Origin: Methanobacterium sp. UBA176
GTDB taxonomy: Archaea > Methanobacteriota > Methanobacteria > Methanobacteriales > Methanobacteriaceae
Length of the DNA stretch: 43,481 nt
Direction of reading: 5' to 3'
Assembly (NCBI GenBank): GCA_002505765.1
Contig: DAVZ01000025.1
Location: forward strand, 1 to 43,481
Shown here: positions 25,777-35,318 of the stretch, one piece after another
Position numbering within the stretch: the first letter of the stretch is position 1
Layout of the letters: each line of letters begins with the position of its first letter
Made by a program: the position numbers and the translations under genes
The notes under the pieces: model-generated
Told to the model about the DNA's origin: nothing
Database searches by the model: none
What the model saw: the letters and a program-made list of their open reading frames with translations, nothing else

Positions 25777-27465
25777 ATGAAAATCAGTTTTTATAATGTG
25801 CCAATATCATTCAAAAACTACTTGATCATGTCATTTATAGCTCTACTTGTTTATCTTTCTATTTTAATTGTTAGAGTTAGTAGTCCAATCAGTGATTATC
25901 TAATTATAATTATTTATTTAATGGTTACTTCTTCTGTATTCATTAGCCTTTTTTATGCTGTTAAAAATTCTAAAAAATATGGTAAACACACCCAAAAAGC
26001 ATGGAAAACATTAGCAATAGGCTTTTTGTTTTTTGCCATTTCTGATTCATTATGGTACCTGTTAGGGATAAAATCCGAATATGCTTATCTAATTAGCTTT
26101 ACCTATTTAATAGCCTATATTCTATTAACAGCAGGAGTATTTCTCTTCCCAGGATTTCCTTTTACTAAAGAAAAAAGGTTTAAAACTTTTTTAGACATGG
26201 GGACAGTGATTTTATCGGCCGGATTAACTTTTTTGGTTTTTTTATTCATACCTGCAATTGAAAATAATCATTTAAGCATCCAACTCTCATTATTATACAT
26301 GGGTACTCTTATATTAGATTTTGCCCTTTTCTTTGCCCTGGTTAAACTATTATTCAGCCATCATAATCCTAAAACAATTGAACCTATTATGATTTTGACC
26401 ATTGGATTAATAGTGCTAATTATAACTGATTCATTATATATTAGTAATGATCTGAAAGGAATTTATACAAAAAACGGTTTATTAAGTATAGGATGGACTA
26501 TAAGTTATGTTTTAATAGGATTAGCAGCTTTCTCACAGGCTACAAACCACCAGACTAAATTTAAACTATTCTCAAAATCCAAATTAATATCTTGGAGACT
26601 GTCCTGGATTCGCTATCCGCAGTTTTTATGGGTGATTTTTGCATATACATTATTGATATGGAGCTATAATTTCCCAAGTAATCCATACACGTTAATTATC
26701 TCAATAGGGGTAGGAATTACAATTGCCCTAATTTTTATTCGCCAGTTATTTGTATTAAATGAAAATGAAAAACTATATGAATCTGCTAAAAAAGAGATAA
26801 TAAGACGTAAAAAAGCTGAAAAAGAGATTAAAATGTCATTAGAAGAAAAGGAAGTTTTATTAAAAGAAGTTCATCACAGGGTTAAAAATAATTTGCAAAT
26901 AATTTTAAGTTTGCTGAGTTTGCAATCGCTTCACAATAAAGATGTCGAATATGATGAATTGCTGAAGGATAGCCAGTCACGTATAAAGTCGATGGCTTTA
27001 ATACACGAAAAATTGTACCATTCTAAGAACATGGCCATGATTAACTTTGCAGATTACATACCAGAAATTGTTAATGAACTTCTGAAATCTTATAACTTAA
27101 ATCCACAAGTTAAAACCAATTTTAATATTGAAGATATCTACTTGGATATTGATACCGCTGTTCCATGCGGTTTAATAATAAATGAACTTACATCAAATTC
27201 GCTTAAACATGCCTTTGAAGAAGGAATGCATGGAAAAATCATGATAACACTTCATAAAAAAGAAAATAAATACGAATTAACGATTAAAGATGATGGAAAA
27301 GGAATACCCGATGATATAGATCCTGATAGTTCTGATACCCTGGGTTTAAAAGTTGTAAATGCATTAATCCATCAAATTGATGGAGATATAAAGCTTAATA
27401 GAAATAATGGGACAGAATTTGTAATTAAATTTAAAATTCATGATTCAATCCATAAAAATTATTAA
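25777..27465 (+). CDS. membrane sensor histidine kinase (HisKA_2 type)
   Basis: In this 562-residue kinase, residues 15 to about 325 form eight or nine hydrophobic helices, an integral membrane sensor of the MASE kind. A short linker helix (ENEKLYESAKKEIIRRKKAEKE) follows. The phospho-acceptor block KEVHHRVKNNLQIILSLLSL has its histidines at residues 366-367, typical of HisKA_2. The ATPase domain has NELTSNSLKHAF (N-box), DDGKGIPDD (G1) and LGLKVVNALIHQ. No response regulator lies nearby. It probably senses a membrane or redox signal, which is inference. AGGT lies about seven bases before the ATG. It ends 8 bases before the convergent M48 protease gene. Confidence 0.92.
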   Translation: MKISFYNVPISFKNYLIMSFIALLVYLSILIVRVSSPISDYLIIIIYLMVTSSVFISLFYAVKNSKKYGKHTQKAWKTLAIGFLFFAISDSLWYLLGIKSEYAYLISFTYLIAYILLTAGVFLFPGFPFTKEKRFKTFLDMGTVILSAGLTFLVFLFIPAIENNHLSIQLSLLYMGTLILDFALFFALVKLLFSHHNPKTIEPIMILTIGLIVLIITDSLYISNDLKGIYTKNGLLSIGWTISYVLIGLAAFSQATNHQTKFKLFSKSKLISWRLSWIRYPQFLWVIFAYTLLIWSYNFPSNPYTLIISIGVGITIALIFIRQLFVLNENEKLYESAKKEIIRRKKAEKEIKMSLEEKEVLLKEVHHRVKNNLQIILSLLSLQSLHNKDVEYDELLKDSQSRIKSMALIHEKLYHSKNMAMINFADYIPEIVNELLKSYNLNPQVKTNFNIEDIYLDIDTAVPCGLIINELTSNSLKHAFEEGMHGKIMITLHKKENKYELTIKDDGKGIPDDIDPDSSDTLGLKVVNALIHQIDGDIKLNRNNGTEFVIKFKIHDSIHKNY

Positions 27466-27473
27466 GATGATAT

Positions 27474-28889
27474 TTATCTAAAAGCGGCTATAAATCCGTT
27501 GAAAACATCCTTAACAGACTGAATTAAGGGATTTTTAGCTTCTACAGGAGTTTTCATATTTTCCAATCTGTCTATTCTAAAGTAAATTGGTGGATGTGGA
27601 TCCCATGCCAGCCAGCCTGGAATTCTTGATCTGGACACTCTTTCAAGCTGCAGTTTCTTAAAAGCGATTTTTCTAAGGGCTTCAGCAAGTACTTCAGGTT
27701 TACCAATTTTAATTGCAGATAAAAGGTCAGCTCTGGTTTCAAAGAATTTGGCAACAAAGAAAATCAGTGCGAATACAAAAATTAGATAAATCAAAGGGGA
27801 TCTTATCACAATTGGAAGTAAGAGGGTAAATCTTAAAATAAATTCTCCTGTAATTATGCTGAAGAGTATAAGCGGGTCTCTTCCTTGAAGGTGCCCCATT
27901 TCATGGCCAACAACTGTTAAAATCTCTTCTTCGTCAAGGTGAACCAGCAATCCTGTTGTAATAAGCACCAATCCCCTGCTTGGGCTCGGCCCTGTTGCTG
28001 CTGCATTGGGAACCATAGTATTTGAAATAACTATTTTTGGAGTGGGCAGATCAAAGCTATCTGCAGCTTTTTTAACAATTTCATAGACGTTTACTACTTT
28101 AGAAACACTGTTAAGTGGGTTACAGTGGAAACCATATTTTTCAAGAACTTCATCCCCAATTTCACATGTAGGATAGGTTTTTTGAGCCAGTGTTCTATCA
28201 TAAACCTCTTTTTTCATCTGCAAAACCGTTTCTTCTCCAAATTTTTCCTGAAATTGTTTAAACTCGTCCAAAGGCAACTGATACTCAAGTATATGAACAT
28301 AGGGATTTTCAGGAGTAATTCGCCAGTCGCTTTGTCTGGCCAGTATTTTATCTGCATAAAGAACTATAAGGAACTGTGATGCTAAAATGACTATTACTGC
28401 ATAGAGCCCAATGAATATAAATAAAACAACGTTGAATATAAAAAATCCAATGTAAAGCAGGAGGAGATTACTGCTAAAAAGCCTATTTGCAGCTCTTTTT
28501 CTTGAAGTTGGTGGTTTTTCAGGTATTATTTTTTCTCCCTCAATCCATGAAAAATAAAGGGTTGAATTGAGGATATTTTCTTCGTATGCATGGACAATGA
28601 AGTACATATCATCTTTAACTTTCTGGGCAAAGTCCTCTGGTGTTTTTTCATCACTAATTAATCTGATTTCGACCGGATTTCCTGGTTTAATAATTGTTTC
28701 AACCATATATTTTTTAACAGGGTCCTGGATTAAAAATGAAATTTTATCTTCCTTTTTTATAATGTTCTGGAAGTATTCGGGACGGATTTTTAAATAATTA
28801 TCCTCAATAAAGCTTAAAATCTCATTCTGGTAAGCAGGAGATATTTCATTTTCAATAAAATAGGTTTGGACTTTTGTATTTTCCTTCAT
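27474..28889 (-). CDS. M48-family membrane zinc metalloprotease (HtpX-like)
   Basis: The 471-residue protein has a zinc-binding motif HEMGHLQGRD at residues 329-338 and a downstream third ligand in the segment FETRADLLSAIKIG (Glu). A hydrophobic pair near residues 150-190 and another at about 350-385 anchor it in the membrane. The catalytic region also shows VPNAAATGPSPSRGLVLITTGLL, typical of HtpX/Ste24-like enzymes just before HExxH. The first 130 residues are a less conserved soluble domain, longer than HtpX itself. It likely degrades misfolded membrane proteins. No clear ribosome site is visible before the ATG. Confidence 0.9.
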   Translation of the reverse strand: MKENTKVQTYFIENEISPAYQNEILSFIEDNYLKIRPEYFQNIIKKEDKISFLIQDPVKKYMVETIIKPGNPVEIRLISDEKTPEDFAQKVKDDMYFIVHAYEENILNSTLYFSWIEGEKIIPEKPPTSRKRAANRLFSSNLLLLYIGFFIFNVVLFIFIGLYAVIVILASQFLIVLYADKILARQSDWRITPENPYVHILEYQLPLDEFKQFQEKFGEETVLQMKKEVYDRTLAQKTYPTCEIGDEVLEKYGFHCNPLNSVSKVVNVYEIVKKAADSFDLPTPKIVISNTMVPNAAATGPSPSRGLVLITTGLLVHLDEEEILTVVGHEMGHLQGRDPLILFSIITGEFILRFTLLLPIVIRSPLIYLIFVFALIFFVAKFFETRADLLSAIKIGKPEVLAEALRKIAFKKLQLERVSRSRIPGWLAWDPHPPIYFRIDRLENMKTPVEAKNPLIQSVKDVFNGFIAAFR

Positions 28890-28993
28890 TAAATAAAATA
28901 TTGTAATTTATTTGATTTAATAATTTGTAAAGAATTTATATTCTCTATCTTTTCTTAATTTTATAAACACTTTTATAGGAAATTTATGATATA

Positions 28994-29107
28994 AAAATTT
29001 TAATATCAATAGAACATTTAAAAGACATTAAAGCCCTAAATGACAATTAAAAGTATAATATTTGAATTTTCCTCAGAAAATTTTAATATTTCATAGAACA
29101 TATAAAT
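28994..29107 (+). repeat. duplicated promoter-like element before the 71-residue gene
   Basis: AAAATTTTAATAT, a short gap, then AGAACAT and a TATA-like tail occur twice: 28994-29021 (tail TTTAAAAG) and 29077-29107 (tail ATAAATTAA). The copies are 83 bases apart, and the second lies about 30 bases upstream of the ATG at 29135. The match spans more than 24 bases with few differences, so this is likely a tandem duplication of a promoter with its upstream control element. Confidence 0.5.
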
Positions 29108-29134
29108 TAAAGCAAAAGATATGGAGCATAAAAA

Positions 29135-29350
29135 ATGAAATACAGAGGTTCTTTTGGTATTTATAAAGATGATAAAATTCATATACTGGCATATGATAAC
29201 GGAAAATCCTTTGAAAATCTGAAAGAAGGTGAAGAGGTAATTATTTTATCTTCTAAACAATTTTTTGAATGGATGAAAAAATTAAAAGAGGAAATAGATG
29301 ATATTGAAGGATTTGACCTTGAAATGATTAATTTATTTATGAAATACTGA
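29135..29350 (+). CDS. hypothetical protein, 71 residues
   Basis: This small soluble acidic protein matches no family I recognise. It starts with a beta hairpin pattern (YRGSFGIYKDDKIHILAYDNG), then ENLKEGEEVIILSSKQFFEWM and an amphipathic helix (KKLKEEIDDIEGFDLEMINLF). GGAG is 12 bases upstream of the ATG. The spacing of 61 bases to the HNH nuclease gene is compatible with one transcript. Confidence 0.6.
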   Translation: MKYRGSFGIYKDDKIHILAYDNGKSFENLKEGEEVIILSSKQFFEWMKKLKEEIDDIEGFDLEMINLFMKY

Positions 29351-29411
29351 ATTCATCAAAAGTCCTGCTCAATATCGGTATAATTATCATCCAATTAAAT
29401 AAGATGAAAAT

Positions 29412-30254
29412 ATGGATGGATTTGAAATTTCTTTTTTGCAATTAAAGTTCCAGAAGAAGGAAACAATCGATGAATTATGGATATTCACCCAAAATTATCT
29501 GGATCAAAATTCAAATTATGATATGGAGTGTAAAGATGAACTGGAATTATTAAAAGAACTTGAATTTAGTAACGAATTTAAAAATCTTATAGAAAAGCTA
29601 AATTCAACCCAAAAACTTCTTAATCAGCTCTATATTAAATTTTTGAATGAAGAATGCTCCAGCAATCTTAAAAAAGATAAAATAACAGCTTTAAAAGAGA
29701 AATTTCAGGACAGAATCAGAACTTCAGAAATTGTAATAGCCGTTGGATGCAGTAAAAGTTATGCAATGCAATTCTATTTAATTGACGGCAAAATTGAGCA
29801 AAAAGAAAATAGAAGAGCCATTTCCACTGAAATTAAAAAAGAGATAATGAAAAGGGATAATTATTCCTGTGTTGTATGCGGAGAGCTAAAGGATCTTGAG
29901 ATCCATCACATACTGGCTATAAGAGGCTCATCAATCAGAAAACTTGATGATCATGAAAATTTAGCTACTTTATGCAAAGAATGTCACCATTTAGCCCATA
30001 AAGGTGACTATAATTATGGTTTAGCCTATGAAAACTCTGAAAACTTCTGGGAATGGACTCAAAACATCGAAAAAACAAAAATGTGGCTCATTTTAAAAGA
30101 TATACATGGAATAGGGCTTAAGATTACTGAAAATATTTATGATAAATATAAAAGCGTAGAAGAACTCCAGAATGCAGATATCAGATCTTTAACCCGGATC
30201 CGGCTGGTTAATAAATCCATGGCCAGTAAAATTAAATTCAAACTAAATAGTTAA
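29412..30254 (+). CDS. HNH endonuclease with C-terminal helix-hairpin-helix
   Basis: This is a 280-residue protein. The first 130 residues are mostly helical and not recognised. The HNH nuclease domain spans about 138-200: MKRDNYSCVVCG with the first cysteine pair, LEIHHILAIRGSS with the catalytic histidines, ENLATLCKECHHLAHKG with the second pair. The tail (about 228-280) has two helix-hairpin-helix-like turns, KDIHGIGLKITENIYDKY and RSLTRIRLVNKSMASKIK, which would bind the DNA backbone. No methyltransferase or other restriction partner is adjacent, so it may act in repair, as a solitary Mcr-like nuclease, or in defence. It has no strong ribosome site. Confidence 0.85.
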   Translation: MDGFEISFLQLKFQKKETIDELWIFTQNYLDQNSNYDMECKDELELLKELEFSNEFKNLIEKLNSTQKLLNQLYIKFLNEECSSNLKKDKITALKEKFQDRIRTSEIVIAVGCSKSYAMQFYLIDGKIEQKENRRAISTEIKKEIMKRDNYSCVVCGELKDLEIHHILAIRGSSIRKLDDHENLATLCKECHHLAHKGDYNYGLAYENSENFWEWTQNIEKTKMWLILKDIHGIGLKITENIYDKYKSVEELQNADIRSLTRIRLVNKSMASKIKFKLNS

Positions 30255-30270
30255 TATTTAATTAATTTGA

Positions 30271-31272
30271 TTATTTTGAAGTGGGAATATTTGATATAAA
30301 CCCTTTTATATCCCCAGATATACTCTTTGCATAAAATAAAGAAAAAACAATACCTAAAACATTGATCAGCCAGAATGATATGAATCTATCTACAATTGCG
30401 ATGCTGGCACTTGTAGCTTCAGATATTCCAAAAAGTACGCATAGCCCAGTAATAGATATTTCTACCGCTCCAATACCTCCTGGCAGTGCAGTTAAAATGC
30501 CAGCTATATTAGCAAGCAGCAGTATTAAAATCACTGTTAATATACTAATATCAACATTAAATGCATAAAAAACTAAAAAGAGACGTAAACATTCAAAAAT
30601 CCATGATATAAAGGTTAAAGTCAGTATAATTGACATATTTTTACTATTACTGTAAGATCTTGTGTATAAAACCATTCCTTTTAATCCATTGACAATTTTA
30701 TGGTAAATCTTATCTAAAAATTGTTCATTAATTGGTAATTTGGATAAAATAAAATGAATCTTCTCATATATCCATATACCTGACCCTTCCCTCCAGTTTA
30801 AAAGATAAATAGTAATTAATGTGATTAATATTGAAACAACACCCAATATTGCGATTAAACGAATTTTTTCTATGAATATTGTAGATGCCATAAGGAGAAA
30901 ACCAACAATTATTAAATCTGCAAACCTTTCTGTAAATCCAGCTGATAAACCCTCATGTAAACTAATTTTATTAATTTTTTTACCTGCAATAGCAGTAAGA
31001 AAAATTCCCCCAGTTCTCATTGGGCTTAAATTACTTCCTAAAAGTCCTATAGTCCTTACAATATAATTATCTTTAAAATTATAGGGCTGTCCTATTATAA
31101 AACCCCACCTAATTGACTTTACCAGGACTGCTAAAAGATAGATAATAATTGCACCTGCCAGATATGAACTTTGTATATCTCTAAGGGCGCTGTATATATT
31201 TTCAGGACCAATCCACAAAATTAGCAGTACTATAAGAGTTAATCCTGCAACAAAAATGTAAGAACGTTTCAT
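30271..31272 (-). CDS. LPG-synthase-type TM (UPF0104) membrane protein
   Basis: The 333-residue integral membrane protein has eight or so hydrophobic helices. It carries the family landmarks of the aminoacyl-phosphatidylglycerol synthase TM region: VKSIRWGFIIG, LGSNLSPMRTGGIFLTAIA near residues 70-90 and AGFTERFADLIIVGFLL. NIAGILTALPGGIGAVEIS is near 250. In bacteria these are flippase-like parts; free-standing archaeal versions may move lipid-linked intermediates. The ATG at 31272 is preferred to that at 31296, since GAGG lies six bases before it. It converges with the HNH gene, 16 bases away. Confidence 0.87.
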   Translation of the reverse strand: MKRSYIFVAGLTLIVLLILWIGPENIYSALRDIQSSYLAGAIIIYLLAVLVKSIRWGFIIGQPYNFKDNYIVRTIGLLGSNLSPMRTGGIFLTAIAGKKINKISLHEGLSAGFTERFADLIIVGFLLMASTIFIEKIRLIAILGVVSILITLITIYLLNWREGSGIWIYEKIHFILSKLPINEQFLDKIYHKIVNGLKGMVLYTRSYSNSKNMSIILTLTFISWIFECLRLFLVFYAFNVDISILTVILILLLANIAGILTALPGGIGAVEISITGLCVLFGISEATSASIAIVDRFISFWLINVLGIVFSLFYAKSISGDIKGFISNIPTSK

Positions 31273-31423
31273 ATATTCCTCACTAATACATTTCATAATA
31301 TGAGTAACAATAAATTAACTTCTATCCAGTTAAACTTAACTGAAAAAAGGCTATAACAAATATATGTTAACATTTTAAATTAAAGATAAATTACAGTTAG
31401 TGGCCTATTAAAAATGGGAGGAT

Positions 31424-32130
31424 TTTTTTGTGTTGATTGCTGGATTAATTGCCTATGCACTATTTTTCCATGGTTTACCATGATCTGGAATTTATATCCT
31501 TTAAAAGCTTTTAGGAATTTCTATCCTGATTTCTGCATCTTCAGCAGCATTATACCAGTGAATATTTTGATGTGGATACAGATACATTAACCTGTCGAAC
31601 ATGGTTTTCAGGAGGGACCGGTGTTTACCTTCAAAAACAGTACCCTGTCCTCAATGTATGCAGTTTTTTTAGCTTTAACATCCATCATAATCTAAAATCA
31701 TTTTATTTCGGATAAATCCCTTAATGGAGTTTTAGTTAATGCAATAGGAACTTGGTGGAGGGTGGTTTTATTCTATATCCCTCTGCAACTGGAGAGAACA
31801 TCGCTTGGAATAATTAATAATGCACTTTCAGTTGTTTTTCTTATGCCTCTAATTTGCCTATGTTCATCAAACTGGTTCTTCCTTAAGAGAAATTATAATA
31901 TATCCCGATTGTTTTTACAGTCTTTGTATACCTTCCCGGAGTTCACTGGGCCTATAGGGAGGCTGATGAATGCGTGGGGAGAAAATTCTGATGCTTAATC
32001 TTGATAACTGGGTCAGTAATTCATGCCATCAGTCCCTTATTAATAGGATCCATGCGCAGTCATAGAAAACGAGCTATGCCACAGAAAACAGAATCACAGT
32101 CCTTATTAATAGGATCCATGTTTTCTAATA
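31424..32130 (+). pseudogene. decayed membrane-protein-like region
   Basis: No intact gene lies between 31297 and 32268. Plus-strand reading shows hydrophobic pieces in changing frames: VLIAGLIAYALFFHGLP after a GGAGG-like site, then SSMYAVFLALTSI, and WWRVVLFYIPLQLERTSLG with NNALSVVFLMPLICL. These are like fragments of a multi-helix protein. I could not name the family. Part of it includes a 79-codon open stretch (31762-31998), which lacks a ribosome site and is unlikely to be a gene on its own. Confidence 0.35.
32035..32120 (+). repeat. exact 20-base direct repeat
   Basis: CCTTATTAATAGGATCCATG occurs at 32035-32054 and again at 32101-32120, 66 bases apart. The upstream bases are also alike (CAGTC and CAGT). 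The intervening 46 bases differ. The site lies inside the decayed region and may mark a past duplication or insertion. Confidence 0.7.
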
Positions 32131-32268
32131 TCTTCACTTAAAAGTAGTATTTGCTATTTTTTAAACTTTCCATTTGCTATATAGTCTTTAATCAGATCTG
32201 AGGACATCCAATGTCCAGTTCATTTTGATGAATGCGGTGATGATGATTAATCTACTGGATTTATAGTC

Positions 32269-32982
32269 TCATGATTTATATCGGGCCTTTATTTTTTCTA
32301 TTGCATCTTTAAGAGCATTTTCAAATTCATGAGACTCACCCTTAGAATTTTCAAGTGCAGAAACAAGGTGGGGCAGCGCAGATTCGTCCCCAATGATACC
32401 CAGTGCATCTGCAGCATTACCCCTTACAAAATAGTTTTCATCATTTAAAGAGTTGACCAGAGATTTTACTGCCACATTGCTTCCAATTTTACCCAATGAT
32501 GTGACGGCGCATGCCCTTAAAAGATAATCTTTTTCATTTAAAATTTCTTTTAATGGTTCTAATGCTCTTTCATCACCCAGATCTCCCAGAGCATCCACAA
32601 CTTCACATTTGACATTTAAACATCCGTCCTTCAATGCTTCAATTATAGGCTCAACAGCCCTTTTATCCCTTATTGCACCAAGGGCAAGCGCCGCAGTTTC
32701 ACGAACATGCCAGTGACTATCTTTTAATAGTTTAATTAATGGCTCAACCGCCTTTTTATCAGCGAGTCTGCCGAGAGAAAGAGTAGCGGCCTTTCTAACT
32801 GGCCAGTAATCATCGTTTAAAATTCCAATCAGAGGTTCAACTGCCTCCTTTGCCCTAATATCTCCCAGGATGTATGCAGCCTTTTCACGATTTTTTTTAT
32901 CTTCATAGGGGCCTAATGCTTTTATCAGGCCATTAACATCTTTTTCATCCCTCATTTTTTCTAATTCTTCTTTAGAAACCAT
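32269..32982 (-). CDS. HEAT-repeat (PBS-lyase-type) protein
   Basis: This 237-residue all-helical protein consists of six or seven repeats of about 31 residues. Each has the pattern xAVEPLIxxLxD, then VRxxAAxALGxIxD, as in KKAVEPLIKLLKDSHWHVRE and TAALALGAIRDKRAVEPIIE. These repeats bind partner proteins or cofactors; in archaea the partners are mostly unknown. GCGGTG is found seven bases before the ATG. It stands alone between two decayed regions. Confidence 0.9.
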   Translation of the reverse strand: MVSKEELEKMRDEKDVNGLIKALGPYEDKKNREKAAYILGDIRAKEAVEPLIGILNDDYWPVRKAATLSLGRLADKKAVEPLIKLLKDSHWHVRETAALALGAIRDKRAVEPIIEALKDGCLNVKCEVVDALGDLGDERALEPLKEILNEKDYLLRACAVTSLGKIGSNVAVKSLVNSLNDENYFVRGNAADALGIIGDESALPHLVSALENSKGESHEFENALKDAIEKIKARYKS

Positions 32983-33139
32983 TCTTACACCGCAGAATTG
33001 ATTAATTCGATAAATAATAATTATTTAATCCTATATTGATATAGACTATTTTTAAATTTAATAGTTATTTATTATTTTAATTAAAAGTAAAATTTTAGCA
33101 TCCATATTAAAAATATTAGGATTTAAAAAATCATGGAGC

Positions 33140-34010
33140 ATATATAAGACCACCTGATTTACAGGTTTTCCATTGCTCCATTTTCCCATATACCACTGAT
33201 TTGTAGTATTACCAGGGCAGAATACCTGATTTCCCCCATAATTGCAGCTTCAATCAATCCGACAAAAATTTTCCATGTTCCATAATAGTCAAGTGTATCT
33301 ACCAGTACTAATGGATCTTTAAACGTGCGAGTGGGGTTAGATGATCAGCAAAATGGTGATTTTCACATGATTTTAAAATCACATAATCCTTATTTTGAGG
33401 AGGAATTAGTGTTGTCTCTTTAAAAATCTTGATGACATCTTAATCACCAGTTATATTATCCATATCTCCAGATAAGATTTATTAAAAGTGCACTCTCTGG
33501 TATTTACTTAAATTTTTCAAGTCTGGACCTCAATGAATCTTTTAAACTTCGATGCCTACCTGTTGGGCTGATAATACCGCTTTAGGTTTAAATACCGCTT
33601 GATGATGCCAGTGCTGCCACATTAACATTTATTAGCTCCAACTGATGTCTAAAAGCAGCAAATTTATCTAACTGTAAACGAACATGATTCCATTTATTCA
33701 GCTCATTAGCATTTTGGAGTAAAATTGTATGAAGGGATAAAAAATAAACTTATAGTGGAGGATAATTAAAATGTGCCCTTCCGTAGGATATGGATAATCC
33801 ATGCCTTGTAAACTTCTGGATTGTTACCCTCAGCCGTGATTAAAAATAAACCCTGATATTTATAATGTTTAATGATCGAGGCTCGTAAATCCAGTATTAA
33901 TTGGCTCCTTCACCATATATGGTTTAATAATCTCCGAATACTTATATTCAAGGCTCCCCGATCTTCATCTGGTTTAGAAGGCACTTTATTAATGCTGGCC
34001 CAGTCTAATA
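33140..34010 (-). pseudogene. decayed alpha/beta-hydrolase-like gene
   Basis: There is no intact gene in 32983-34087. Minus-strand reading in several frames gives TTLIPPQNKDYVILKS, DHLTPLARLK, then DTLDYYGTWKIFVGLIEAA, and NTTNQWYMGKWSNGKPVNQV near 33170-33230. Upstream pieces include KHYKYQGLFLITAEGNNP and SPTGRHRSLKDSL. The order and the DYYGTWKIFDGLxxAA-like block resemble the C-terminal half of a methanogen alpha/beta hydrolase. Many stops and frameshifts are present. The coding trace is clear; the family name is less so. Confidence 0.45.
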
Positions 34011-34087
34011 TAATAAATAAAAAAAAATAATTACAAATAGAGGGATTATAAACTTTTTAGGCATTCCCCTATTAATAATTGATAAAT

Positions 34088-34525
34088 CTATTTGGAGTTG
34101 AGCATTTCTATTTTATTTATGAGCTGTTCGTTTTTAATTTTGAATATGCCAAGTGCCTTTTTATTATTTTCGTTGTATTTTCCAAGTGTTTCTGATATAT
34201 CCCCTGCTAATCTTGAGTACTCCTTTTTAAATGTGAGCAGTAAATTTTCAAGCTTTTCTAAATCCTTTACTTCATCACTTTTAGGGCTGAATAATTTGGC
34301 TGTTTTAAATCTATGGTTGCCAATATCCTGAATTTCCTTTCCTAAACCTTCCAATTTAAATATTGAAGCGTAGAACTCATTTAATTTCTCAGATTTTTCC
34401 ATAAGTGCCTTTAATTCTCTAATTTCTTCCAGTTTGTAATCTATTGATTCAACTACAGTAGATGCCTTTTTTTCTTCTAATGCTTCAATTTCACCTTTCT
34501 TTTCTTCTTTATTTTTGGTTTCCAT
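34088..34525 (-). CDS. coiled-coil hypothetical protein, 145 residues
   Basis: The soluble protein is rich in Lys and Glu and predicted helical throughout, with heptad-like stretches (LEEIRELKALMEKSEKL, KDLEKLENLLLTFKKEYSRL, and the final NEQLINKIEML). There is no signal or membrane segment. GGGGGT lies nine bases upstream of the ATG. I recognise no family. Both flanks are decayed or non-coding DNA. Confidence 0.6.
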   Translation of the reverse strand: METKNKEEKKGEIEALEEKKASTVVESIDYKLEEIRELKALMEKSEKLNEFYASIFKLEGLGKEIQDIGNHRFKTAKLFSPKSDEVKDLEKLENLLLTFKKEYSRLAGDISETLGKYNENNKKALGIFKIKNEQLINKIEMLNSK

Positions 34526-35318
34526 GTTTATTAAACCCCCTTACCTGTACATTTGTAATAAAATGCTATTTAATCCTTTTTTAGTAAGACATTTAAATCT
34601 ATACATTTTAGATTATGTGTGTCGATACTATAATTATGAATATAAGGAACTATTCTCATATAAAAAGCTTTCTGATAAACCGAAATTTAAATCCACATAT
34701 TCAAGATCAATATATTAAAATATTGAAACAAAAATGTAACTGTACTGGATTTACACCAACACAGTTAAAAGAAAATGAGGAATAAGGGAAAGATCAGGGA
34801 ATATGTAATAAAACAGCCGATATCGATGCATTCGCAATATAAACACTTAAAAAGATATATTAGATTTATACAAGCATTTTAATCCTGCTATTACCTTAAA
34901 ATTGTAATTTCTATATTATATAAATCTAAAAATTGGACAAAACTCTGCTTTCATGCAAAAATTAATTAATATTATTTTAAATAAGATTTAACGATTATTT
35001 TTGTATATAACTAATTATAGTGAATAACCTGATGTTTTAAACTATTAAATTCATAAAATCGTTTTACATGCTTTAAACGTTATTAATGGTGATTTATTAG
35101 ATTATCCAAAACTATTTGTTTAATAAATTACGTTTTTAACTATAAAATCATGGATAGTTAAAAAAAGTCATTATATTAGATCCATTAAATCCATGCAATC
35201 TATTTTTTAAACTTATTACAGATTAAATAGAGCATTTTTACAAATAAATTTAAAATATTTCCCATACAATCATAATATTGTTAATAAAAATTCATCCAAA
35301 TTTTAAGGAGGTAGTACT
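34526..35318. other. long AT-rich spacer
   Basis: I see no gene in this 793-base stretch. A short coding-like trace (KCNCTGFTPTQLKENEE followed by a stop, near 34730-34785 on the plus strand) may be the tail of a lost zinc-finger-like gene. The rest is low-complexity AT-rich DNA that leads to the start of the SagB-type gene. Confidence 0.5.

Noticed and set aside
31762..31998. 78-codon membrane-like frame as an independent gene
   Set aside because: No ribosome site and coding-like fragments continue in other frames on both sides, so it is better explained as part of a decayed gene.
34515..34718. 67-codon plus-strand frame
   Set aside because: It overlaps the start and ribosome site of the coiled-coil gene on the other strand and shows no ribosome site of its own.
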